From Vibrio sp. HDW18 (GTDB taxonomy: Bacteria; Pseudomonadota; Gammaproteobacteria; Enterobacterales; Vibrionaceae), in the NCBI RefSeq assembly GCF_011306175.1, contig NZ_CP049913.1, positions 930,001-994,000 on the forward strand: a DNA stretch of 64,000 nt. The letters run 5' to 3'. Position numbers and translations under genes: made by a program. The notes under the pieces were generated by a model. That model did no database searches. It saw only the letters and a list, made by a program, of their open reading frames with translations, and was not told where the DNA came from. Numbering within the stretch: the stretch's first letter is position 1; each line of letters opens with the position of its first letter. Positions 28,147 to 37,410 of this stretch are shown here, piece after piece.

Positions 28147-31100
28147 TTACACCTCTAAGTTAGGCGCTAACCATTGTTCAGCTTGCTGTAAACTCCAACC
28201 TTTGCGTTCAGCATAACTGTGTAGCTGATCTTGCTGGATCTGCGCCACCGCAAAATAACGCGCATCAGGATGTGAAAAATACCATCCCGAGACTGAAGCA
28301 CCTGGCCACATGGCATAGCTCGAAGTCAGTGACATGCCAATGGTTTGTTCAACATGCAACATCTGCCACAAGGTGCCCTTTTCGGTATGCTCAGGACAAG
28401 CGGGATAACCCGGTGCTGGGCGAATGCCCTGATAACGCTCACGGATCAACTCATCATTAGAGAGATCTTCATGGCTGGCGTACCCCCAAATCTCTCTACG
28501 CACTTTTTCATGCAGATATTCCGCGAACGCTTCCGCCAAACGATCGGCCACCGCTTGGATCATGATCGCATTATAATCATCACCTTGTGCTTTATAGGCA
28601 TCCGCCAAGGCACGCTCACCAATGCCGCCCGTTACCGCAAACGCGCCAATCCAATCACGCTTACCACTCTCTTTAGGCGCAATGTAATCCGATAAGCAGT
28701 AATTCGCACCCTTGGGCTTTTCCGTTTGCTGGCGCAAGTGATGCAGTCGATAAGCCACTTGGGTGCGCGATTCATCATGATATACCTCAATATCATCACC
28801 AATACTCGCCGCAGGAAACAGAGCACACATACCACTGGCTTTCAATTGCCCTTCTCGCTCTACTTTATCAAGCAGAACATTGGCATCATGAAACAGACGT
28901 TTCGCTTCTTCACCGACGTCTTCATGCTCCAAAATTGCAGGGTATTTGCCCATCAGCGACCAAGTCATAAAGAAAGGTGTCCAGTCGATATAAGGACGTA
29001 GCGTTGCTAACGCAATGTTTTCAAACACATGCACACCAGGTTTAGCGGGAGCTGGCGGCGTGTAGCTTGCCCAGTCTAACTGCGCCTTATTGCCCCTTGC
29101 TTGTGCTAAGGTCACTGGCGCTGATTTGGGCATTTTGCGTGCATGTTGCTCACGCGTGCGCTGATAATCCAGATCCAAACGTTCAACAAATCCAGCCCGC
29201 AGATCATCAGAAAGCAGCGAAGTGCACACCCCAACCGCACGTGATGCGTTATTCACATACACCACTGGCGCATGATAATTCTGCTCAATCTTAACCGCAG
29301 TATGAGCTTTTGACGTGGTTGCGCCACCAATTAACAATGGAATAGTAAAACCTTGTCGCTCCATCTCTTTCGCGACATGCACCATTTCATCTAATGAGGG
29401 AGTGATCAAACCCGATAAGCCAATAATATCGACCTGCTGCTCACGCGCGACTTTGAGGATCTGCTCACAAGAGACCATCACACCTAAGTCAATAATCTCG
29501 AAATTATTACACTGCAAAACCACTCCAACGATGTTTTTGCCAATGTCATGCACATCGCCCTTGACCGTGGCGAGTAAGATTTTACCGTTCGAGCTACTGC
29601 TATTTTTTTGGGCATTAATAAAGGGTTCAAGGTAAGCTACCGCTTGTTTCATGACTCGGGCTGATTTGACCACTTGAGGAAGGAACATTTTTCCTTCGCC
29701 GAACAAGTCACCCACGACGTTCATGCCGTCCATCAGCGGCCCTTCGATCACCTCGATCGGCTTACTTGCTTGCTGACGGGCGTCTTCCGTATCTTGCACA
29801 ATAAATTCGGTAATCCCTTTCACCAGCGCATGCTCAAGACGCTTAGCCACTGGCCAATTACGCCACTCCAGTGCGGCACTATCCTCCTCTTTGCCAACAC
29901 TGTTGTCACGATACGCTTCAGCAATTTCGAGCAGTCGCTCGGTCGCATCGTTACGCCGATTGAGGATCACATCTTCCACCGCATTACGCAGTTTACTCGG
30001 CACGTTATCGTAAATTTCCAACTGGCCGGCGTTGACAATCCCCATATCCATACCACGTTTAAAACAGTGATAGAGAAACACCGCATGGATCGCTTCACGC
30101 ACATAGTTGTTACCACGGAAAGAGAAAGAGACGTTAGATACGCCACCTGAAATCATCGCATAGGGTAGATCACGTTTGATATCGGCAACTGCCTCAATAA
30201 AATCCACCGCATAGTTGTTGTGTTCATCAATCCCAGTGGCAACAGCAAAGATATTGGGGTCAAAGATGATATCTTCCGCAGGAAAGCCCACATCATCGAC
30301 TAAGATCCGATATGCACGGCGACAGATGGCTAATTTGCGCTCGCGAGTATCGGCCTGACCCACTTCATCAAATGCCATCACGATGACCGCAGCACCGTAA
30401 CGACGCACCAGTTTAGCTTGCGCAATAAACTTTTCTTCGCCCTCTTTGAGCGAAATCGAGTTCACAATCCCTTTGCCTTGAATACATTTCAGCCCAGCTT
30501 CAATCACCTCCCACTTCGAGGAGTCAACCATCACCGGCACCTTGCAAATTTCCGGCTCAGCCGCGCACAAATTTAGGAAGCGCACCATACAGGCTTGCGC
30601 ATCCAACATACCTTCATCCATATTGATGTCGATAATTTGCGCGCCGTTTGCCACTTGTTCACGGGCCACATCCAAGGCTTGATCGTATTGTTCTTCCTTG
30701 ATCAGACGTTTAAAACGCGCCGAACCAGTGACATTAGTACGCTCACCAATATTCACAAATAAGGTTTCAGGGCCAATATTGAGCGGCTCTAAACCCGAGA
30801 GGCGACATTCCACTTTCAGATCTGGTAAAGCTCTTGGTCTCACACCATCTAGAGCTTTAGCCATTGCGGCAATATGCTGCGGAGTGGTACCACAACAACC
30901 TCCGACTAAGTTCAAAAAGCCGGCTTGCGCCCATTCAACAATATGCTCGGCCATCTCATCTGGCGATAGATCATATTCGCCAAACGCGTTAGGCAAACCC
31001 GCATTCGGGTGTGCCGAAACATAGCACTCGGCAATGCGCGACAAATCATCCACATATTGGCGCAGCTCGTCTGGACCTAACGCACAGTTCAAACCAAACG

Positions 31101-31827
31101 AAATAGGTCGCACATGGCGTAACGCATTATAGAAAGCTTCGGTCGTCTGCCCAGAAAGGGTTCTTCCCGAGGCGTCGGTGATGGTACCGGAAATCATAAC
31201 CGGTAAAGTGATACCGAGCTCTTCAAACACACTATCGACGGCAAATGCACACGCTTTGGCGTTGAGCGTATCAAAAATGGTTTCAATCAAAATCAGATCG
31301 CAACCACCTTTGATCAACGCTCGAGTAGATTGCGCATACGCCTCAACCAGCAGATCAAATGTCACATTACGAAAGCCGGAATCATTCACATCGGGGGAGA
31401 TCGAACAAGTGCGATTGGTTGGCCCAAGAACACCAGCCACAAAACGCGGCTTATTGGGCTGTCGTGCGGTCCACTCATCGGCAACTTGTCGTGCTAATTG
31501 CGCCGCAGCAAAGTTAATCTCTTCGCTAATAGATTGCATGTCATAGTCCGCCATGGCAATCGTAGTGGCATTAAATGTGTTGGTTTCCAGAATATCCGCT
31601 CCCGCAGCCAGATACGCGGCGTGGATTTCTTTAATGATCTGTGGCTGGGTCAGCACTAAGAGGTCATTATTCCCTTTTAAATCACAGTGCCAATTTGCAA
31701 ATTGTTCACCACGATAGTCTGCCTCTTGTAATTGATAGCTTTGAATCATCGTCCCCATACCACCATCGATGATCAAGATACGCTGCTTCAATTGTTGCTC
31801 GAGTTGTTGTCTTACTTCCTGTCCCAC
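28147..31827 (-). CDS. metH: Cobalamin-dependent methionine synthase
   Basis: A 1226-residue enzyme that transfers the methyl group of 5-methyltetrahydrofolate to homocysteine. Four modules are visible: an N-terminal homocysteine domain with zinc cysteines (NCALGP near residue 246 and [14 protein letters not shown] near 310), a folate domain ([15 protein letters not shown] near 360), a B12 domain with the [11 protein letters not shown] histidine ligand motif near 755, and a C-terminal S-adenosylmethionine reactivation domain ([15 protein letters not shown]). Length equals that of E. coli MetH. The upstream 112-bp gap to the divergent antiporter gene is short and shows no cobalamin riboswitch. 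Confidence 0.98.
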   Translation of the reverse strand: MGQEVRQQLEQQLKQRILIIDGGMGTMIQSYQLQEADYRGEQFANWHCDLKGNNDLLVLTQPQIIKEIHAAYLAAGADILETNTFNATTIAMADYDMQSISEEINFAAAQLARQVADEWTARQPNKPRFVAGVLGPTNRTCSISPDVNDSGFRNVTFDLLVEAYAQSTRALIKGGCDLILIETIFDTLNAKACAFAVDSVFEELGITLPVMISGTITDASGRTLSGQTTEAFYNALRHVRPISFGLNCALGPDELRQYVDDLSRIAECYVSAHPNAGLPNAFGEYDLSPDEMAEHIVEWAQAGFLNLVGGCCGTTPQHIAAMAKALDGVRPRALPDLKVECRLSGLEPLNIGPETLFVNIGERTNVTGSARFKRLIKEEQYDQALDVAREQVANGAQIIDINMDEGMLDAQACMVRFLNLCAAEPEICKVPVMVDSSKWEVIEAGLKCIQGKGIVNSISLKEGEEKFIAQAKLVRRYGAAVIVMAFDEVGQADTRERKLAICRRAYRILVDDVGFPAEDIIFDPNIFAVATGIDEHNNYAVDFIEAVADIKRDLPYAMISGGVSNVSFSFRGNNYVREAIHAVFLYHCFKRGMDMGIVNAGQLEIYDNVPSKLRNAVEDVILNRRNDATERLLEIAEAYRDNSVGKEEDSAALEWRNWPVAKRLEHALVKGITEFIVQDTEDARQQASKPIEVIEGPLMDGMNVVGDLFGEGKMFLPQVVKSARVMKQAVAYLEPFINAQKNSSSSNGKILLATVKGDVHDIGKNIVGVVLQCNNFEIIDLGVMVSCEQILKVAREQQVDIIGLSGLITPSLDEMVHVAKEMERQGFTIPLLIGGATTSKAHTAVKIEQNYHAPVVYVNNASRAVGVCTSLLSDDLRAGFVERLDLDYQRTREQHARKMPKSAPVTLAQARGNKAQLDWASYTPPAPAKPGVHVFENIALATLRPYIDWTPFFMTWSLMGKYPAILEHEDVGEEAKRLFHDANVLLDKVEREGQLKASGMCALFPAASIGDDIEVYHDESRTQVAYRLHHLRQQTEKPKGANYCLSDYIAPKESGKRDWIGAFAVTGGIGERALADAYKAQGDDYNAIMIQAVADRLAEAFAEYLHEKVRREIWGYASHEDLSNDELIRERYQGIRPAPGYPACPEHTEKGTLWQMLHVEQTIGMSLTSSYAMWPGASVSGWYFSHPDARYFAVAQIQQDQLHSYAERKGWSLQQAEQWLAPNLEV

Positions 31828-32017
31828 AATACCGCCCTATTCCTTATGCTGTGATCACATCCTATCACACACAATTCAGAAATCTAGATGGCTAAAACTT
31901 AAGAAAAAATAGATAGCGTGTACGGTGGATAAAACTTAAGTGTTAAAAAATATTTGCTATTTATCCAACCCAGAAACACAATTTAATTTACAAGTTGTTA
32001 CATACACTGAGAGCAAA

Positions 32018-33352
32018 ATGTCCGTTTACTACACCCTGTGCTTCCTTTCTGCAGCCGCCATGCTGATCGCATTTTTAAATAGCAAGATCAGCAAAATGCA
32101 GACTACCATTGCGATCACAGCCGGCTCGATGATTTTGTCATTGCTGCTGTTGATTGCCGGTCAAAACGACTGGTTTCATCTCAATCAAATCGCGACCGAC
32201 ATCGTAACCAAAATTAACTTTGAGAACTTTCTGCTCAAAGGCATTTTAGGCTTTCTGCTGTTTGCTGGCGGTTTAGGTATTAAATTACCCAACCTTAAAG
32301 ATCAAAAATGGGAAATTACCATACTCGCACTCGGCGCCACGCTATTTTCCACCTTCTTTATTGGCTTCGCTTTATATGGCTTCTGCCGATTAATCGGCAT
32401 CCCACTAGATCTGGTGTACTGCCTTTTGTTTGGTGCACTCATTTCACCCACCGACCCCATCGCAGTGCTGGCTATTGTTAAGAAGCTAAAAGCCCCCAAA
32501 CGAATAGCCACCCAAATCGAAGGAGAATCGCTATTCAATGATGGTTTTGGTTTGGTTATCTTCGTCACTATTTTTACCATCGCTTTTGGCGATCAAACGC
32601 CAACCATCGGCAGTGTTAGCTTGCTGTTTATGCAAGAAGCGATTGGTGGGATGATTTACGGGGCATTATTAGGATTGGTATTCCACTATCTTATCTCAGC
32701 CACCAATGATCATTCGATGGAACTGCTGCTCACAATTGGCATTCCTACTGCTGGCTATGTATTCGCCGATATCATCCATGTCTCAGGACCACTGGCGATG
32801 GTGGTCTCCGGGATCATGATTGGTAACTGGACACGCTTTATTGGCTTTTCAAAAGAGAGCGTCGATCACCTCGACCATTTTTGGGAGCTGGTTGATGAAT
32901 TTCTAAATGGTCTGCTATTTCTACTGATTGGTATGTCAATGTTGCTGTTTGAATTCCACCGAGAAGACTTAATTTTGATGGTATTTGCCATTCCATTAGT
33001 ACTGTGTGGACGCTATCTCAGCGTATTAGTGCCTTATATCGGCTTTAAACGCTACCGCAACTACAACCCTTGGTCGGTGCGTATTCTAACTTGGGGTGGC
33101 CTACGTGGTGGACTGGCTTTAGCAATGGCTCTTTCAATACCATCGGGTATTTTGGTCATTCCCGAAAAATTGATTGAGGTAAAAGAGCTAATCATGGTCA
33201 TGACCTACTCAGTGGTTGTATTTTCAATCTTGATCCAAGGTTCAACCATTACCCCAATGATTGAGCAAGCCAAGCAAGCAGAGCGAGCGATGCAAACTGA
33301 AATCAATCGCGAAGATGACCGGATATCTGTTCAGCAGGAACATCATGGCTGA
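32018..33352 (+). CDS. CPA1 (NhaP-type) Na+ or K+/H+ antiporter
   Basis: A 444-residue polytopic inner-membrane protein with about 12 hydrophobic helices. Ion-exchange motifs of the CPA1/NhaP group are visible: GALISPTDPIAVLAIVKKL near residue 140 and IEGESLFNDGFGLVIFV near 165, each with conserved acidic residues, and the RILTWGGLRGGLALAMAL motif near 365. I start it at the ATG at 32018, which has a GAGAG-like ribosome site and begins MSVYYTLCF; the frame is open to 31940. The ion cannot be told from sequence. Its 3' end is 39 bp from the IS array. Confidence 0.88.
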   Translation: MSVYYTLCFLSAAAMLIAFLNSKISKMQTTIAITAGSMILSLLLLIAGQNDWFHLNQIATDIVTKINFENFLLKGILGFLLFAGGLGIKLPNLKDQKWEITILALGATLFSTFFIGFALYGFCRLIGIPLDLVYCLLFGALISPTDPIAVLAIVKKLKAPKRIATQIEGESLFNDGFGLVIFVTIFTIAFGDQTPTIGSVSLLFMQEAIGGMIYGALLGLVFHYLISATNDHSMELLLTIGIPTAGYVFADIIHVSGPLAMVVSGIMIGNWTRFIGFSKESVDHLDHFWELVDEFLNGLLFLLIGMSMLLFEFHREDLILMVFAIPLVLCGRYLSVLVPYIGFKRYRNYNPWSVRILTWGGLRGGLALAMALSIPSGILVIPEKLIEVKELIMVMTYSVVVFSILIQGSTITPMIEQAKQAERAMQTEINREDDRISVQQEHHG

Positions 33353-33391
33353 GCGAATCCTTGAACAGATACTCTAGCCAGCTCAGGATTA

Positions 33392-33860
33392 TACCAATCA
33401 AAGAAAAAATATGATCTAATTGAGGGCATTCAACGATAGAACTTATTCACTATGGACAGCCTCAATAATATCGACTTTAAAAAGCTCGCAAGCCAGCAGA
33501 AATCTATTCAGATGAAAATGAGACTGCTGGCCCTCGACCATTTCAAAGATGGGCACTCTCGCACCCAAATCGCCAAGTTTCTTAAGGTCAGCCGAACCAG
33601 TGTTAATCGGTGGGTTCACACTTTTCTTGAGGAAGGATTAGAAGGCCTCAAGGAAAAACCAAGAACGGGACGACCACCATTCTTAACATCCAAGCAAAGA
33701 GAGCAATTGAGCCAATACATCAAAGATAAAGCCAATGATACACTAGGCGGACGACTCACTGGGGCCGACATCCACGCTTATATCGTGAAAGAATTTGGCC
33801 AGCACTACCACCCTGATTCTATCTATTACCTGCTCGAGCACATGGGGTTCTCTTGGGTAA
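33392..33860 (+). mobile_element. IS630-type element, copy 1 (left part only)
   Basis: This left end starts with the terminal repeat TACCAATC and runs 469 bp, into the middle of the transposase gene, where copy 2 is inserted after GGGTAA. The remaining ~640 bp of copy 1 are missing. Only an 18-bp terminal stub near 37200-37235 can belong to it. It is preceded by TTA, the same triplet found at the other junctions. Confidence 0.88.
33452..33860 (+). pseudogene. Transposase orfA of IS copy 1, truncated by copy 2
   Basis: The first ~136 codons of the IS transposase (helix-turn-helix part). It differs from the other copies at residue 5 (Asn for Asp). After 33860 the frame runs into the left end of copy 2 and stops at 33883. 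No orfB follows, so it cannot make transposase. Confidence 0.9.
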
Positions 33861-33920
33861 TACCAATCAAAGAAAAAATATGATCTAATTGAGGGCATTC
33901 AACGATAGAACTTATTCACT

Positions 33921-34391
33921 ATGGACAGCCTCGATAATATCGACTTTAAAAAGCTCGCAAGCCAGCAGAAATCTATTCAGATGAAAATGAGACTGCTGGC
34001 CCTCGACCATTTCAAAGATGGGCACTCTCGCACCCAAATCGCCAAGTTTCTTAAGGTCAGCCGAACCAGTGTTAATCGGTGGGTTCACACTTTTCTTGAG
34101 GAAGGATTAGAAGGCCTCAAGGAAAAACCAAGAACGGGACGACCACCATTCTTAACATCCAAGCAAAGAGAGCAATTGAGCCAATACATCAAAGATAAAG
34201 CCAATGATACACTAGGCGGACGACTCACTGGGGCCGACATCCACGCTTATATCGTGAAAGAATTTGGCCAGCACTACCACCCTGATTCTATCTATTACCT
34301 GCTCGAGCACATGGGGTTCTCTTGGGTAACTTCTCGCTCCAAACATCCTCGTCAATCCCAGCAAATCCAAGACGATTTTAAAAAAATTTAA
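33921..34391 (+). CDS. IS630-type transposase, N-terminal orfA (copy 2)
   Basis: 156 residues with a helix-turn-helix/winged-helix DNA-binding region (HSRTQIAKFLKVSRTSVNRWV) and the linker GRPPFLTSKQREQL typical of IS630/Tc1-type transposases. It ends at TAA right after a run of seven As. The catalytic part continues in the +1 frame (orfB), but in this copy orfB is broken by copy 3, so no active enzyme is expected. Confidence 0.88.
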   Translation: MDSLDNIDFKKLASQQKSIQMKMRLLALDHFKDGHSRTQIAKFLKVSRTSVNRWVHTFLEEGLEGLKEKPRTGRPPFLTSKQREQLSQYIKDKANDTLGGRLTGADIHAYIVKEFGQHYHPDSIYYLLEHMGFSWVTSRSKHPRQSQQIQDDFKKI

Positions 34392-34645
34392 AATTGAAAC
34401 GATCCTGAAGATCCCAGGACATATCGCTTTAGAACGGGTTGATGTCTGGTTTCAGGATGAAGCCAGATTTGGGCAACAAAACACCACCACACGGTTATGG
34501 GCAGAAAAAGGAACACGTCCCAGAGCCGTGAAGCAACAACAATTTGAATATGCGTATCTGTTTGGTTCTGTCTGTCCCGCTAGAGGCATTGGCGAGGCGA
34601 TGGTCGTTCCTTGGGTTAACAAGGACCTTATGGTTGAGCATCTTA
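34392..34645 (+). pseudogene. Transposase orfB of copy 2, 5' part (interrupted)
   Basis: The +1 frame after the orfA stop encodes IPGHIALERVDVWFQDEARF and continues through KQQQFEYAYLFGSVCPARGI to MVEHL, then is cut by copy 3. It contains the first catalytic Asp (WFQDEARFG). The 3' half lies at 36874-37184. Confidence 0.85.
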
Positions 34646-34705
34646 TACCAATCAAAGAAAAAATATGATCTAATTGAGGGCATTCAACGATAGAACTTAT
34701 TCACT

Positions 34706-35176
34706 ATGGACAGCCTCGATAATATCGACTTTAAAAAGCTCGCAAGCCAGCAGAAATCTATTCAGATGAAAATGAGACTGCTGGCCCTCGACCATTTCAA
34801 AGATGGGCACTCTCGCACCCAAATCGCCAAGTTTCTTAAGGTCAGCCGAACCAGTGTTAATCGGTGGGTTCACACTTTTCTTGAGGAAGGATTAGAAGGC
34901 CTCAAGGAAAAACCAAGAACGGGACGACCACCATTCTTAACATCCAAGCAAAGAGAGCAATTGAGCCAATACATCAAAGATAAAGCCAATGATACACTAG
35001 GCGGACGACTCACTGGGGCCGACATCCACGCTTATATCGTGAAAGAATTTGGCCAGCACTACCACCCTGATTCTATCTATTACCTGCTCGAGCACATGGG
35101 GTTCTCTTGGGTAACTTCTCGCTCCAAACATCCTCGTCAATCCCAGCAAATCCAAGACGATTTTAAAAAAATTTAA
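34706..35176 (+). CDS. IS630-type transposase, N-terminal orfA (copy 3)
   Basis: The 156-residue DNA-binding part, identical in protein sequence to orfA of copies 2 and 4. It ends in DDFKKI at the A7 run. Read with orfB after a +1 shift the product is about 344 residues, a normal length for IS630 transposases, so the two frames most likely make one enzyme. Confidence 0.88.
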   Translation: MDSLDNIDFKKLASQQKSIQMKMRLLALDHFKDGHSRTQIAKFLKVSRTSVNRWVHTFLEEGLEGLKEKPRTGRPPFLTSKQREQLSQYIKDKANDTLGGRLTGADIHAYIVKEFGQHYHPDSIYYLLEHMGFSWVTSRSKHPRQSQQIQDDFKKI

Positions 35177-35312
35177 AATTGAAACGATCCTGAAGATCCC
35201 AGGACATATCGCTTTAGAACGGGTTGATGTCTGGTTTCAGGATGAAGCCAGATTTGGGCAACAAAACACCACCACACGGTTATGGGCAGAAAAAGGAACA
35301 CGTCCCAGAGCC

Positions 35313-35741
35313 GTGAAGCAACAACAATTTGAATATGCGTATCTGTTTGGTTCTGTCTGTCCCGCTAGAGGCATTGGCGAGGCGATGGTCGTTCCTTGGG
35401 TTAACAAGGACCTTATGGTTGAGCATCTTAGGCAGATCTCCGCGGTGACCGAAAAAGGTCGTCACGCAGTGGTCATTATGGATGGTGCAAGCTGGCACAC
35501 AGAAGATATTGCCAATGAATTTCAGAACCTCAGTGTCATCAAACTCCCGCCCTATTCCCCTGAGTTGAATCCAATAGAACAAGTATGGAGTTGGTTAAGA
35601 CAACACTATCTAGCCAACCAGTCTTTTACGGATTACGAAGACATTGTCTCCAAAGTATGTCGGGCTTGGAATAGTTTTTTGGAATGCTCGGCCAGAGTCA
35701 GACAGATGTGTTCGAGAAGGTGGACAGAGCTGACCAGTTAA
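35313..35741 (+). CDS. IS630-type transposase, catalytic orfB (copy 3)
   Basis: The catalytic DDE part. The frame is open from 35115, so the real coding part probably begins at the A7 run (35165-35171); the coordinates given start at the first ATG-type codon after it. The DDE residues are Asp in WFQDEARFG (upstream of this start), Asp in VVIMDGASWH, and Glu in LPPYSPELNPIEQVWSWLR. Without frameshifting, the first Asp would be missing from the product. It ends ECSARVRQMCSRRWTELTS, whereas copies 2 and 4 have Lys and Ile at two places. Confidence 0.85.
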   Translation: MKQQQFEYAYLFGSVCPARGIGEAMVVPWVNKDLMVEHLRQISAVTEKGRHAVVIMDGASWHTEDIANEFQNLSVIKLPPYSPELNPIEQVWSWLRQHYLANQSFTDYEDIVSKVCRAWNSFLECSARVRQMCSRRWTELTS

Positions 35742-35819
35742 TTTTCCAGATTGGTATTATACCAATCAAAGAAAAAATATGATCTAATTGAGGGCATTCA
35801 ACGATAGAACTTATTCACT

Positions 35820-36290
35820 ATGGACAGCCTCGATAATATCGACTTTAAAAAGCTCGCAAGCCAGCAGAAATCTATTCAGATGAAAATGAGACTGCTGGCC
35901 CTCGACCATTTCAAAGATGGGCACTCTCGCACCCAAATCGCCAAGTTTCTTAAGGTTAGCCGAACCAGTGTTAATCGGTGGGTTCACACTTTTCTTGAGG
36001 AAGGATTAGAAGGCCTCAAGGAAAAACCAAGAACGGGACGACCACCATTCTTAACATCCAAGCAAAGAGAGCAATTGAGCCAATACATCAAAGATAAAGC
36101 CAATGATACACTAGGCGGACGACTCACTGGGGCCGACATCCACGCTTATATCGTGAAAGAATTTGGCCAGCACTACCACCCTGATTCTATCTATTACCTG
36201 CTCGAGCACATGGGGTTCTCTTGGGTAACTTCTCGCTCCAAACATCCTCGTCAATCCCAGCAAATCCAAGACGATTTTAAAAAAATTTAA
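35820..36290 (+). CDS. IS630-type transposase, N-terminal orfA (copy 4)
   Basis: 156 residues, protein sequence identical to the other full orfA copies; one silent change (GTC to GTT, in KVSRT). It carries the same A7 run and in-frame TAA. With orfB of the same copy it would give a full transposase after a +1 shift. Confidence 0.88.
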   Translation: MDSLDNIDFKKLASQQKSIQMKMRLLALDHFKDGHSRTQIAKFLKVSRTSVNRWVHTFLEEGLEGLKEKPRTGRPPFLTSKQREQLSQYIKDKANDTLGGRLTGADIHAYIVKEFGQHYHPDSIYYLLEHMGFSWVTSRSKHPRQSQQIQDDFKKI

Positions 36291-36426
36291 AATTGAAACG
36301 ATCCTGAAGATCCCAGGACATATCGCTTTAGAACGGGTTGATGTCTGGTTTCAGGATGAAGCCAGATTTGGGCAACAAAACACCACCACACGGTTATGGG
36401 CAGAAAAAGGAACACGTCCCAGAGCC

Positions 36427-36855
36427 GTGAAGCAACAACAATTTGAATATGCGTATCTGTTTGGTTCTGTCTGTCCCGCTAGAGGCATTGGCGAGGCGAT
36501 GGTCGTTCCTTGGGTTAACAAGGACCTTATGGTTGAGCATCTTAGGCAGATCTCCGCGGTGACCGAAAAAGGTCGTCACGCAGTGGTCATTATGGATGGT
36601 GCAAGCTGGCACACAGAAGATATTGCCAATGAATTTCAGAACCTCAGTGTCATCAAACTCCCGCCCTATTCCCCTGAGTTGAATCCAATAGAACAAGTAT
36701 GGAGTTGGTTAAGACAACACTATCTAGCCAACCAGTCTTTTACGGATTACGAAGACATTGTCTCCAAAGTATGTCGGGCTTGGAATAGTTTTTTGAAATG
36801 CTCGGCCAGAGTCAGACAGATGTGTTCGAGAAGGTGGATAGAGCTGACCAGTTAA
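36427..36855 (+). CDS. IS630-type transposase, catalytic orfB (copy 4)
   Basis: Same architecture as orfB of copy 3, with VVIMDGASWH and LPPYSPELNPIEQVW intact; the frame is open upstream to the A7 run. It ends KCSARVRQMCSRRWIELTS. Lys and Ile at these two places are shared with the right part of copy 2, which points to exchange or duplication within the array. Confidence 0.85.
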   Translation: MKQQQFEYAYLFGSVCPARGIGEAMVVPWVNKDLMVEHLRQISAVTEKGRHAVVIMDGASWHTEDIANEFQNLSVIKLPPYSPELNPIEQVWSWLRQHYLANQSFTDYEDIVSKVCRAWNSFLKCSARVRQMCSRRWIELTS

Positions 36856-36870
36856 TTTTCCAGATTGGTA

Positions 36871-37199
36871 TTAGGCAGATCTCCGCGGTGACCGAAAAAG
36901 GTCGTCACGCAGTGGTCATTATGGATGGTGCAAGCTGGCACACAGAAGATATTGCCAATGAATTTCAGAACCTCAGTGTCATCAAACTCCCGCCCTATTC
37001 CCCTGAGTTGAATCCAATAGAACAAGTATGGAGTTGGTTAAGACAACACTATCTAGCCAACCAGTCTTTTACGGATTACGAAGACATTGTCTCCAAAGTA
37101 TGTCGGGCTTGGAATAGTTTTTTGAAATGCTCGGCCAGAGTCAGACAGATGTGTTCGAGAAGGTGGATAGAGCTGACCAGTTAATTTTCCAGATTGGTA
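36871..37199 (+). mobile_element. IS630-type element, copy 2, right part
   Basis: It starts with TTAGGCAGATCTCC, exactly where the left part of copy 2 stopped, and ends with the terminal GATTGGTA. The first TTA duplicates the triplet at 34643-34645. It contains the 3' half of orfB. Confidence 0.92.
36874..37184 (+). pseudogene. Transposase orfB of copy 2, 3' part
   Basis: This holds the second Asp and the Glu of the DDE triad (VVIMDGASWH and NPIEQVWSWLR) and the same C-terminus as copy 4. The frame runs in from the end of copy 4, giving a chimeric open frame from 36798 that is not a real gene. Confidence 0.85.
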
Positions 37200-37235
37200 T
37201 AATTTTCCAGATTGGTATAATTTTCCAGATTGGTA
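37182..37235 (+). repeat. Three contiguous 18-bp copies of the IS right terminus
   Basis: TAATTTTCCAGATTGGTA occurs at 37182-37199 (the true end of copy 2), 37200-37217 and 37218-37235. The two extra units are bare IS ends with no IS body. One can be the leftover right end of copy 1; the other needs a further deletion or slippage event. Confidence 0.93.
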
Positions 37236-37264
37236 TCAAGCGTAGAGAGCAAATAGCCAATAGC

Positions 37265-37290
37265 AAAAAACCCAGTCCGAAGACTGGGTT
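37265..37290 (-). terminator. Terminator of the rRNA operon
   Basis: On the minus strand AACCCAGTC-TTCG-GACTGGGTT is followed by a U-run: a 9-bp stem with a stable UUCG loop. It lies 11 bp after the tRNA-Asp CCA end and 30 bp before the IS array. Confidence 0.95.
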
Positions 37291-37300
37291 TCATAATAAG

Positions 37301-37377
37301 TGGCGGAGCGGACGGGACTCGAACCCGCGACCCCCGGCGTGACAGGCCGGTATTCTAACCAACTGAACTACCGCTCC
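37301..37377 (-). tRNA. tRNA-Asp (anticodon GTC)
   Basis: A 77-nt cloverleaf on the minus strand beginning GGAGCGGTAGTTCAG and ending GTCCGCTCCGCCA, with the CCA encoded. The acceptor stem GGAGCGG/CCGCTCC pairs perfectly. The anticodon loop CTGTCAC gives GTC. It is the last gene of the rrn operon, downstream of 5S. Confidence 0.97.
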
Positions 37378-37410
37378 GCTGTCTGGTTAGCGCTTGGTGC
37401 TAAATTAAAA

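Larger units (their letters stand above)
33861..34645 (+). mobile_element. IS630-type element, copy 2, left part
   Basis: This copy begins with TACCAATC directly after GGGTAA of copy 1 and runs to CATCTTA, where copies 3 and 4 interrupt it. Joined to 36874-37199, with the TTA counted once, it is exactly 1111 bp, the same as copies 3 and 4. It is therefore a formerly complete copy split by later insertion. Confidence 0.92.
34646..35756 (+). mobile_element. IS630-type element, copy 3 (complete, 1111 bp)
   Basis: A complete copy from TACCAATC to GATTGGTA (8-bp outer inverted repeats). It is flanked by TTA on both sides (34643-34645 and 35757-35759). It carries orfA and an intact orfB. It differs from copy 4 at three positions seen by eye: one silent C/T in orfA and two changes near the end of orfB. 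Confidence 0.93.
35760..36870 (+). mobile_element. IS630-type element, copy 4 (complete, 1111 bp)
   Basis: The second complete copy, in the same direction as copy 3 and separated from it only by TTA. It is followed by TTAGGCAG, which resumes copy 2. The repeated unit (TTA plus 1111 bp) can be read as a 1114-bp tandem duplication or as two insertions at one site. Confidence 0.93.

Noticed and set aside
33861-36870. Integron or VCR-type attC array
   Set aside because: The repeats are 1111-bp units with transposase genes and inverted ends; no attC-like cores are present.
36798-37184. A 128-codon open frame spanning copy 4's end and copy 2's right part
   Set aside because: It is a chance joining of two IS fragments across a junction, not a gene.
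37182-37235. CRISPR-like direct repeats
   Set aside because: The three 18-bp units have no spacers and are identical to the IS terminus.
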